Assembly (NCBI GenBank): GCA_019243895.1
Contig: JAFATP010000205.1
Coordinates: 1-5,394, forward strand
DNA: 5,394 nucleotides
Origin: Alphaproteobacteria bacterium
Lineage (GTDB): Bacteria > Pseudomonadota > Alphaproteobacteria > Rickettsiales > SXRF01
Direction of reading: 5' to 3'
Of this stretch, positions 1-5,128 are shown piece after piece. Below the pieces are notes generated by a model. That model was not told the origin of the DNA, made no database searches, and worked only from the letters and a program-made list of their open reading frames with translations. Both the position numbers and the translations under genes were made by a program. How positions within the stretch are numbered: the first letter of the stretch is position 1; each line of letters starts with the position of its first letter.

Positions 1-1205
1 ATGCCAAATCCCAGTTCAACATGGGCTTCGCCTATCATGATAAGGACAGCGGCATTCAGGATTATGCGGAGGCGATGAAATGGTATCGCAAGGCGGCCGA
101 CCAGGGTTTTGCCGCGGCGGCCACCAACATCGGCCATATGTATGAGCGGGGCGAGGGGGTTCCCGCCGATGAGGCGGAAGCCGTCACGTGGTATCGCAAG
201 GCGGCGGAGAAGAACGAGCCGGTGGCGCAGAACAATCTTGCTTCCGCTTATTATAAGGGTCGCGGCGTGGCCCAGGACGAAGCGGAGGCGGTGAAATGGT
301 ATCGCAAGGCGGCGGAGCAGGGCGAACCGATGGCTGCCAATAATCTGGGCTATGCCTATTTCGACGGACGCGGCGTGCCGAAGGACGATGCCGAAGCATT
401 CAAATGGTGGCGGAAAGCCGCCGAAGCGGGGGAGCCGATCGGGGAGAACAGCTTGGCGTTTGCCTATTACCGCGGCGCGGGCGTGACCAAGAACGATGCC
501 GAAGCGGTGAGATGGTGGCTCAAGGCGGCGGAGCAGGGAAATGTGGAAGCCCAGCTGCAGCTTGGATTTCTTTATTACATCGGCGTTGCCGTGGCGAAGG
601 ATTATGTGCAATCGATGAAATGGTATCTGCGCGCCGCCGAGCAGGGCAACAGCGGCGGCATGTATGCCGTCGGCCTGGCCAATGTGAACGGCTGGGGCGT
701 GCCGCGCAACATGGAGGCGGGCTACGAATGGTGGCGAAAGGCGGCGCAGGCGGGAAGCGCGGATGCGGAATATGCCTTGGGGCTGGCTTATGCTTATGGG
801 CGCGGCGTGCCGAAAGACCGGGCGCAGGCGCTGGAGTGGTGGCAGAAAGCCGCCGAGCACGGCTATGTGACCGCGCAGATGCATCTCGGCAGCGCGTATT
901 ACGCCGGGTGGGAAGTGCCGAAAGATTATGCCGAAGCATTGAAATGGTATCGCAAGGCGGCGGATCAGGGCAATGCCAAGGCGCAATATTGGGTGGGCAT
1001 GCTCTATGCCAAGGGCGCCGGCGCGCCGAAGGATGCTCTTCAGGCACATGTGTGGCTGGAACTGGCGATGATGCAGGGGAATCTCAGCGCGTTCACCCAA
1101 CTGGCGCAGCTGGAAATGACCATGACCAAGCCGCAGATTGCGCAGGCGAAGCGGCTATTGCAGGAATGGCAGGAGCAGCATCCGCATCCGGCGGTGGAGA
1201 GTTGA
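1..1205 (+). CDS. Sel1-like repeat (SLR) protein, 5'-truncated by the window edge
   Basis: The frame is open from base 3, and the six residues before the first in-frame ATG (base 21) read AKSQFN. That is the expected beginning of a Sel1 unit, so the ATG at 21 is internal and the true start lies upstream. I count about ten consecutive units of about 36 residues. Each has the Sel1 pattern A.AQ..LG..Y..G.GV..D..EA..WYRKAAEQG, for example around residues 69-104 and 285-320 counted from base 21. They are followed by a degenerate unit and a Q/E-rich tail ending HPHPAVES. Sel1 units are TPR-like helical hairpins that build a superhelical protein-binding scaffold. They have no catalytic site, so the partner and role cannot be read from this sequence. 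Any signal peptide would lie outside the window. It runs in the same direction as rpsO but is separated from it by 343 bp, so it is probably not in the same operon. The family call is secure; the function is unknown. Confidence 0.93.
   Translation, partial: AKSQFNMGFAYHDKDSGIQDYAEAMKWYRKAADQGFAAAATNIGHMYERGEGVPADEAEAVTWYRKAAEKNEPVAQNNLASAYYKGRGVAQDEAEAVKWYRKAAEQGEPMAANNLGYAYFDGRGVPKDDAEAFKWWRKAAEAGEPIGENSLAFAYYRGAGVTKNDAEAVRWWLKAAEQGNVEAQLQLGFLYYIGVAVAKDYVQSMKWYLRAAEQGNSGGMYAVGLANVNGWGVPRNMEAGYEWWRKAAQAGSADAEYALGLAYAYGRGVPKDRAQALEWWQKAAEHGYVTAQMHLGSAYYAGWEVPKDYAEALKWYRKAADQGNAKAQYWVGMLYAKGAGAPKDALQAHVWLELAMMQGNLSAFTQLAQLEMTMTKPQIAQAKRLLQEWQEQHPHPAVES
76..961 (+). repeat. Near-identical nucleotide blocks inside the Sel1 array
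   Basis: A 22-base block encoding the KWYRKAA core of the Sel1 unit is identical at 76-97, 292-313 and 940-961. Its last 17 bases recur exactly at 189-205. Other units encode nearly the same residues with different codons, for example at 607-628. Exact identity at synonymous positions suggests recent unit duplication or gene conversion within the array, not only protein-level constraint. All spacings are multiples of the unit length (216 and 648 bases), so the copies stay in frame. Confidence 0.75.
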
Positions 1206-1250
1206 ACGCACCGGAAATATAATTATGTTTGATCTCAATGCGTTATTATT
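1202..1250 (+). promoter_or_regulatory. AT-rich patch with -10-like hexamers, possible rpsO promoter zone
   Basis: A perfect TATAAT lies at 1218-1223 and a TATTAT at 1244-1249, inside otherwise GC-rich surroundings. Neither has a good -35 element at 16-18 bp. TTGAAC at 1202-1207 is only 10 bp from TATAAT, but it sits 16 bp before the weaker TATGTT at 1224-1229. If transcription starts here, the rpsO leader would be about 300 nt and would include all the downstream inverted repeats. This is a weak call, because the consensus match is partial and the organism's promoter preferences are unknown. Confidence 0.2.
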
Positions 1251-1367
1251 GATCGATCTCCGCACGCGGCCCGCGAAGGAACTCTCTTTGCCACGCTGGC
1301 GCTAACATTGCGATTTTACTGGCGCTTTGAAAGCAAATAGTGCATAAGAACCAAGCCTCAAAAGAGG

Positions 1368-1435
1368 TCTGCACCGGCAAACACTGCTGGACGACATCCC
1401 GGCTGGCCGGATATGACCGGAGCAAGCGGTGCGGA
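1368..1435 (+). promoter_or_regulatory. Structured RNA element in the rpsO leader, basal stem 9 bp
   Basis: TCTGCACCG (1368-1376) can pair with CGGTGCGGA (1427-1435) over all nine positions with one G-T wobble. Inside this stem, TGCT (1385-1388) can pair with AGCA (1421-1424). CCGG at 1399-1402 can pair with CCGG at 1407-1410, or the latter with 1417-1420, giving alternative apical hairpins. Nested pairing of this length is more than I would expect by chance. No T-run follows, so it is not a simple terminator. The position upstream of rpsO fits a ribosomal-protein leader; in several bacteria S15 binds such leaders to repress its own synthesis. I do not recognise a known riboswitch, tRNA or SRP RNA signature. 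The pairing is seen in the sequence; the function is inferred. Confidence 0.45.
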
Positions 1436-1460
1436 AATTTAACCGGGCGACCGGCGGCCG

Positions 1461-1508
1461 GTGACTAGTGGTCAGGTGCGTGCCTTAGCGCAATTGTCCA
1501 CTAATCAC
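1461..1508 (+). promoter_or_regulatory. Long hairpin in the rpsO leader (candidate S15 autoregulatory structure)
   Basis: GTGACTAGTGG (1461-1471) pairs with CCACTAATCAC (1498-1508) at 10 of 11 positions, with one internal C-A mismatch. An inner helix TGCG (1477-1480) with CGCA (1489-1492) continues the arm. Two shorter hairpins compete for the 5' arm: ACCGG-CGG-CCGGT at 1450-1462, and TGAC/GTCA at 1462-1465 with 1471-1474. The element ends 40 bases before the rpsO start codon, where leader structures that control translation of rpsO are usually found. S15-binding rpsO leaders of differing architecture are known in several bacterial groups, including alphaproteobacteria. I could not confirm a match to any of them. 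Confidence 0.5.
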
Positions 1509-1520
1509 TCGCTTTCGGCG

Positions 1521-1540
1521 CTCCTCACATGGAAAAGGAG
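1521..1540 (+). promoter_or_regulatory. rpsO ribosome binding site with a complementary anti-SD sequence
   Basis: AAGGAG at 1535-1540 lies 8 bases before the ATG at 1549 and fixes the rpsO start. Just upstream, CTCCT (1521-1525) is perfectly complementary to AGGAG (1536-1540) across a 10-base loop, so the ribosome binding site could be masked. The ATG at 1529 falls in the loop and is out of frame with rpsO. Opening or closing of this short helix could be coupled to the upstream leader hairpin. The ribosome binding site itself is secure; the masking is an inference. Confidence 0.65.
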
Positions 1541-1548
1541 AAGCTGCG

Positions 1549-1821
1549 ATGTCGCGTAATGCAAATACCAACAAACAAGAACGGATTGAAGAATTCGCCG
1601 TCTCTAAAGGCGATACCGGCTCGGTGGAAGTGCAATGCGCGCTGATCACCGACCGCATCAACGGCCTCACCGGCCATTTCGCCACGCATAAGAAGGATCA
1701 TGCGTCCCGCCGCGGATTGCTGATGCTGGTGGGCCGCCGTCGCCGCCTCCTGGAATATCTGAAATCCACTGACAAGGCCCGTTACGAAGCGTTGATCAAG
1801 CGCCTGGGCCTGCGCAAATAA
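1549..1821 (+). CDS. rpsO: 30S ribosomal protein S15
   Basis: This encodes 90 residues; the usual bacterial length is about 89. S15 is a primary-binding 30S protein that recognises the 16S rRNA central domain and nucleates platform assembly. It also forms an intersubunit bridge and in several bacteria represses its own mRNA. Family motifs are all present: GDTGSVEVQ at 21-29, [12 protein letters not shown] at 33-44, [12 protein letters not shown] at 47-58 and [10 protein letters not shown] at 63-72, ending LIKRLGLRK. The residues corresponding to the E. coli RNA contacts H41, D48 and S51 are H43, D50 and S53. The second His of the common DHHSRR motif is Ala here (A52). The start is supported by AAGGAG at 8 bases. 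It is the first gene of an rpsO-pnp pair, with pnp starting 69 bases after the stop. The identity is certain. Confidence 0.98.
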   Translation: MSRNANTNKQERIEEFAVSKGDTGSVEVQCALITDRINGLTGHFATHKKDHASRRGLLMLVGRRRRLLEYLKSTDKARYEALIKRLGLRK

Positions 1822-1835
1822 AGCGACCAAGACAT

Positions 1836-1864
1836 GAAGTCCGAATGTGCGCATTCGCGGCTTT
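1836..1864 (+). promoter_or_regulatory. rpsO-pnp intercistronic hairpin
   Basis: GAAGTCCGAATG (1836-1847) pairs with CATTCG plus GGCTTTC (1852-1864). This gives a 12-bp stem with two G-T wobbles, a single bulged C at 1858 and a TGCG tetraloop. It begins 15 bases after the rpsO stop and ends 26 bases before the pnp start. No T-run follows, so it is a poor intrinsic terminator. In E. coli an intercistronic stem upstream of pnp is cut by RNase III, after which PNPase destabilises its own mRNA. This hairpin occupies the equivalent place but is shorter, so similar processing is plausible and not shown. Confidence 0.6.
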
Positions 1865-1878
1865 CCATCATATCACAC

Positions 1879-1884
1879 AAAGGA
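1879..1884 (+). promoter_or_regulatory. pnp ribosome binding site
   Basis: AAAGGA lies 6 bases before the ATG at 1891 and decides the pnp start. An in-frame ATG at 1834 lacks a comparable site and falls at the foot of the intercistronic hairpin. Starting there would add 19 residues that are not typical of PNPase. Confidence 0.8.
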
Positions 1885-1890
1885 AATAGT

Positions 1891-4035
1891 ATGTTCAACA
1901 TCACTCGTAAATCCATCGAATGGGGCGGCCGCACGCTGACACTGGAAACCGGCCGCATCGCCCGCCAGGCCGACGGCGCCGTGCTCGTCACCTACGGAAA
2001 CACCACGGTGCTGTGCGCCGTCACCGCCGCCAAAAACGTGAAGCCGGGGGTGGACTTCTTTCCGCTCACCGTGCATTACCAGGAAAAGTTTTTCGCCGCC
2101 GGAAGGATCCCCGGCGGATTCTTCAAGCGCGAGGGCAGGCCGTCGGAAAAAGACGTGCTCACCTCCCGGCTGATTGACCGCCCCCTGCGCCCGCTGTTCC
2201 CGGAAGGGTTCTTCAACGAAGTGCAGGTGGTGTGCACCCTGCTGTCGCATGACACGGAAAACGACCCGGACATTCTGGCCATGATCGGCGCTTCGGCGGC
2301 GCTCACCATTTCCGGCATTCCCTTCATGGGGCCGATTGCCGGCGCGCGCGTGGGCTATATCGACGGTCAATATGCGCTGAACCCCACCAAGCAGCAGCTT
2401 CAGGACAGCAAGCTGGACCTGGTGGTGGCGGGAACGCACCGCAGCGTGCTGATGGTGGAATCCGAAGCAAAAGAGCTTCCGGAGGAGACCATGCTGGGCG
2501 CGGTGATGTATGGCCACAAGCAGATGCAGCAGGTGATCGCGATGATTGTTTCCCTGGCGGAAGATTGCGCCAAGGAGCCGTGGTCGTTCGAAAACAAGCT
2601 GGATAATCCCGCGCTTTACGGCCGCATCAGGGAAATGGCGGAAACCGGCCTGCGCGAGGCGTATGGCATTGTCAACAAGCAGCAGCGCGTCACCAAGCTC
2701 GCCGAAGTCAAAACTTCGGTCAAGGAAGCGCTGAAACCCGCAGAGGGAGAAGAGGGGCCGGATGCGCTGACGGTTTCCTATTTACTGAAGAAAGTGGAAT
2801 CGGACATCGTGCGCAACGGCATTCTGCAATCTGGGCGCCGCATTGACGGGCGCGAGGTGACGAACATCCGCCCGATCGTGGCGGAGGTGGGCATTCTTCC
2901 CTGTACGCACGGCTCGGCGCTGTTCACGCGCGGCGAAACGCAATCCATCTGCGTCGCCACGCTCGGCACCGCCATGGATGAGCAGATCATCGACGCCATC
3001 GAAGGCGAATACCGCCAGCATTTCCTGCTGCATTACAATTTTCCGCCCTATTCGGTGGGCGAAACCGGCCGCCTGGGCGCGCCCGGCAGGCGCGAAGTGG
3101 GCCACGGCAAGCTGGCGTGGCGGGCGATGCACGCGGTGCTGCCCAGCAAGGAGGAATTCCCTTACACGCTGCGCATCGTCTCCGAGATCACCGAATCCAA
3201 CGGCTCTTCTTCCATGGCGACCGTGTGCGGCTCCTCGCTTTCGCTGATGGACGCGGGCGTGCCGCTGAAGCGGCCGGTGGCGGGCATCGCCATGGGCCTC
3301 ATCAAGGAGAAAGCCAATTTCACCGTGCTCTCTGACATCATGGGCGACGAAGACCATCTCGGCGACATGGATTTCAAGGTGGCCGGAACCGAGCAGGGCA
3401 TCACCGCGCTGCAGATGGACATCAAGATCGACGGCATCACCGAGGAGATCATGCAGGTGGCGCTCAAGCAGGCGCATGCGGGCCGCGAGCACATCCTGCA
3501 TGAGATGACCAAGGCGCTGCCAGCGCCGCGAGGCGACATCAGCCCCAACGCCCCGCGCATCACCACCATTACCGTGCCCAAAGAGAAGATACGCGAAGTG
3601 ATCGGCTCCGGCGGCAGCGTGATCCGGGAGATCGTGGAGAAAACCGGTGCGAAGATCGACATCGAGGATGACGGCACCATTCAGGTGGCCGCCGTCAATG
3701 ACGACCAGGCCAAGGCCGCCATCGACTGGATCAAAGGCATCGTCGCCGAGCCGGAAATCGGCACCATCTACACCGGCAAGGTGGTGCGGATTGTCGATTT
3801 CGGCGCGTTCGTCAATTTCCTCGGCAGCCGCGACGGCCTGCTGCATATCAGCGAAATCGCCGACCGCCGCCTGGAAAAAGTCACCGAGGTGCTGAACGAA
3901 GGCGATATCGTAAAGGTGAAGGTGCTGGAGATGGACAACCGCGGCAAGGTGCGGCTTTCCATGCGCGTGGTAGACCAGGAAACCGGCGAAGACCTCTCAC
4001 ACCTCAAGGGCGAGAAGAAGAAACGCCCGGCGTGA
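1891..4035 (+). CDS. pnp: Polyribonucleotide nucleotidyltransferase (PNPase)
   Basis: This 714-residue protein compares with 711 in E. coli. PNPase is a trimeric 3'-to-5' phosphorolytic exoribonuclease that releases nucleoside diphosphates and can also add tails in reverse. It acts in mRNA decay and RNA quality control. The domain order is complete: RNase PH 1 (about 10-145), helical domain (about 235-310), RNase PH 2 (about 312-545), KH (about 555-615) and S1 (about 624-695). In the first PH domain, FFKREGR (77-83) is the RNA-binding loop, with Lys where E. coli has R79. In the second, GRREVGHG (399-406) and GSSS (438-441) form the phosphate site. [12 protein letters not shown] (485-496) supplies D488, D494 and K496, equivalent to E. 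coli D486, D492 and K494. The KH GXXG loop is GSGG at 572-575. The start at 1891 is set by AAAGGA and by the alphaproteobacterial N-terminus [13 protein letters not shown]. It is probably cotranscribed with rpsO. I see no missing catalytic residue or frameshift. Confidence 0.98.
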   Translation: MFNITRKSIEWGGRTLTLETGRIARQADGAVLVTYGNTTVLCAVTAAKNVKPGVDFFPLTVHYQEKFFAAGRIPGGFFKREGRPSEKDVLTSRLIDRPLRPLFPEGFFNEVQVVCTLLSHDTENDPDILAMIGASAALTISGIPFMGPIAGARVGYIDGQYALNPTKQQLQDSKLDLVVAGTHRSVLMVESEAKELPEETMLGAVMYGHKQMQQVIAMIVSLAEDCAKEPWSFENKLDNPALYGRIREMAETGLREAYGIVNKQQRVTKLAEVKTSVKEALKPAEGEEGPDALTVSYLLKKVESDIVRNGILQSGRRIDGREVTNIRPIVAEVGILPCTHGSALFTRGETQSICVATLGTAMDEQIIDAIEGEYRQHFLLHYNFPPYSVGETGRLGAPGRREVGHGKLAWRAMHAVLPSKEEFPYTLRIVSEITESNGSSSMATVCGSSLSLMDAGVPLKRPVAGIAMGLIKEKANFTVLSDIMGDEDHLGDMDFKVAGTEQGITALQMDIKIDGITEEIMQVALKQAHAGREHILHEMTKALPAPRGDISPNAPRITTITVPKEKIREVIGSGGSVIREIVEKTGAKIDIEDDGTIQVAAVNDDQAKAAIDWIKGIVAEPEIGTIYTGKVVRIVDFGAFVNFLGSRDGLLHISEIADRRLEKVTEVLNEGDIVKVKVLEMDNRGKVRLSMRVVDQETGEDLSHLKGEKKKRPA

Positions 4036-4036
4036 A

Positions 4037-4099
4037 GCGGCGAACGACGTTAGCATACGCAGGTAGCGTGTACTAACCGAACGTATCACCGAATGCCGC
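4037..4099 (+). terminator. Nested hairpin after pnp, possible operon 3' end
   Basis: GTTAGCATACGC (4049-4060) pairs with GCGTGTACTAAC (4066-4077) over a 5-base loop AGGTA, with one C-A mismatch and one wobble in 12 positions. Outside it, GCGGC (4037-4041) can pair with GCCGC (4095-4099), enclosing the whole unit. It starts one base after the pnp stop codon. A T-run is absent, so intrinsic termination is doubtful. It could instead be a 3' stability hairpin with Rho-dependent termination, or a processing site. The structure is clear but its role is uncertain. Confidence 0.4.
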
Positions 4100-4128
4100 G
4101 TAAGCTGCAAGTGGGTGGCGTGCTCTCG

Positions 4129-4135
4129 AGAGGGG
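4129..4135 (+). promoter_or_regulatory. Ribosome binding site of the epimerase gene
   Basis: The purine-rich stretch AGAGGGG lies 9 bases before the ATG at 4145. It supports that start over the upstream in-frame GTG at 4115, which would add ten residues (MACSREGNRG) ahead of the family's normal N-terminal beta strand. No convincing -35/-10 pair was seen in 4078-4128. Confidence 0.5.
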
Positions 4136-4144
4136 AATCGTGGG

Positions 4145-5128
4145 ATGAATGAAACTCTTCTTGTTACCGGGGCGGGTGGTTTTATCGGCGGTCATTTGGT
4201 TGCCCAGCTACGTAAACTAGGTTATCGCCGCTTGCGCGCGGTTGATATAAAACCGCCCTCCGATTGGTTTCAACGATTCGACGACGTTGAAAACGTCACA
4301 GCCGATTTGCGGGAAAAAGCATCCTGTTATTCAGTTTGTGAGGGTGTTTCCAGCATTTATAACCTCGCCGCCGACATGGGCGGAATAGGCTTCATTACGG
4401 GAAACAAAGTGGCATGCATGCTATCCGTCCTGATCAACACCCATTTACTGATGGCGGCATTGGAAAAACGGGTATCGCGTTATTTTTTTTCTTCCACGGC
4501 GTGCGTTTACAACACGGCGAAACAAACGGATCCCCAAGCCCTGGCCCTTAAGGAATCCGATGCCTATCCAGCAATGCCCGAGGATGGATACGGGTGGGAA
4601 AAACTATTTGGTGAACACATGTGCCGGCATTTCAGGGAGGAGTTTGGTCTTGCCACACGAGTGGCGCGTTTTCATAATTCTTATGGACCCTTCGGAACGT
4701 GGCGAGGCGGGAGAGAAAAGGCACCCGCCTCGCTCTGCAGAAAGATTATTGAAGCCAAGTACCAAGGAACCGGTGAGATCGAGATCTGGGGGGATGGGGA
4801 GCAGACGCGCAGTTTTATGTACGTCAATGACAACATAGAAGGTATCTTAAAAATTATGGATTCGGATATAGAATTGCCGATTAATCTTGGAAGCAGTGAG
4901 CGTGTTACCATCAATCAGCTGGTTGATATTATAGAAGAAATCGCCGGCTTTAATGTGCGCCGGCGCTACTTGCTCGATAAGCCGCAAGGGGTTTGCGGTC
5001 GCAACAGCGATAATACGCTTATTTTGGAAAAGTTAGGCTGGGAACCTACTACGCCGCTTACGCAGGGCTTGGTTACTACATATCGCTGGATAGAGCAGGA
5101 GTATTTAAACACCGTTGGCAAACCTTAA
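4145..5128 (+). CDS. GDP-mannose 3,5-epimerase-like extended SDR enzyme
   Basis: This 327-residue NAD-dependent sugar-nucleotide epimerase is of the extended SDR type. The Rossmann motif TGAGGFIGG is at 8-16, and D34 in AVDIKPP sits at the end of beta-2, favouring NAD over NADP. From memory it shares the signature stretches of plant GDP-mannose 3,5-epimerase: MGGIGFI (78-84), STACVY (117-122), LKESDAYPAMPEDGYGWEK (135-153), YGPFGTWRGGREKAP (180-194), WGDGEQTRSF (215-224) and GRNSDN (285-290). The residues matching Arabidopsis C145, Y174, K178 and K217 are C120, Y149, K153 and K192, with identical spacing. The Ser at Arabidopsis 143 is Thr118 here. Such enzymes convert GDP-D-mannose to GDP-L-galactose and GDP-L-gulose. 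In a bacterium the product most likely feeds a surface polysaccharide. GC is visibly lower than in pnp (22 of 60 bases G or C at 4801-4860, against 47 of 60 at 3061-3120), hinting at horizontal acquisition. The exact substrate is inferred; another GDP-sugar epimerase is the main alternative. Confidence 0.87.
   Translation: MNETLLVTGAGGFIGGHLVAQLRKLGYRRLRAVDIKPPSDWFQRFDDVENVTADLREKASCYSVCEGVSSIYNLAADMGGIGFITGNKVACMLSVLINTHLLMAALEKRVSRYFFSSTACVYNTAKQTDPQALALKESDAYPAMPEDGYGWEKLFGEHMCRHFREEFGLATRVARFHNSYGPFGTWRGGREKAPASLCRKIIEAKYQGTGEIEIWGDGEQTRSFMYVNDNIEGILKIMDSDIELPINLGSSERVTINQLVDIIEEIAGFNVRRRYLLDKPQGVCGRNSDNTLILEKLGWEPTTPLTQGLVTTYRWIEQEYLNTVGKP

Larger units (their letters stand above)
1206..1548. 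other. 343-bp gene-free region upstream of rpsO
   Basis: I see no credible coding sequence on either strand here. The left part (about 1215-1260) is AT-rich and is described separately as a possible promoter zone. The octamer CTGGCGCT occurs twice in direct orientation, at 1296-1303 and 1319-1326. A short hairpin CCTC-AAAA-GAGG lies at 1356-1367. From 1368 to 1540 the sequence is dense in inverted repeats, listed separately, and contains seven CCGG tetramers between 1374 and 1461. I found no hairpin followed by a T-run that would be a convincing intrinsic terminator for the Sel1 gene. In many alphaproteobacteria truB lies just upstream of rpsO; it is absent from this window. Confidence 0.7.

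Noticed and set aside
1..3. ATG at the first base as a gene start
   Set aside because: It is in a different frame from the Sel1 coding frame and opens no supported protein.
76..961. CRISPR-like array, suggested by the recurring 22-base blocks
   Set aside because: The blocks lie in frame inside a Sel1 protein and encode its repeat core. The intervening sequence is coding repeat, not unique spacers.
404..1222. Long second-frame reading frame over the Sel1 gene, and another on the minus strand (520-1047)
   Set aside because: Both are shadows of a GC-rich repetitive gene. Their translations are low-complexity and Arg/Gly- or Arg/Pro-rich, whereas the other frame gives perfect Sel1 units.
1265..1275. 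CGCG-GCC-CGCG as a terminator for the Sel1 gene
   Set aside because: The stem is only 4 bp and no T-run follows it.
1368..1435. tRNA or SRP RNA gene
   Set aside because: The size and the 9-bp closing stem prompted a check. There is no TTCGA-type T-loop, no anticodon arm and no CCA end, and the SRP core GGAAGGAAGCAG is absent.
1525..1854. Minus-strand 109-codon reading frame opposite rpsO
   Set aside because: It covers rpsO almost completely, has no recognisable domain, and the conserved S15 protein fully explains the sequence.
1834..1890. Upstream in-frame ATG for pnp
   Set aside because: It lacks a ribosome binding site and lies in the intercistronic hairpin. The extra 19 residues do not resemble PNPase N-termini.
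2782..3846. 354-codon minus-strand reading frame opposite pnp
   Set aside because: It is antisense to highly conserved PNPase codons. The translation is rich in His, Asp, Arg and Ala with no recognisable domain, as expected for the complement of GC-rich coding DNA.
4115..4144. GTG start for the epimerase
   Set aside because: It adds ten residues before the Rossmann beta strand. The ATG at 4145 has a purine-rich site at a suitable distance and gives the normal family N-terminus.
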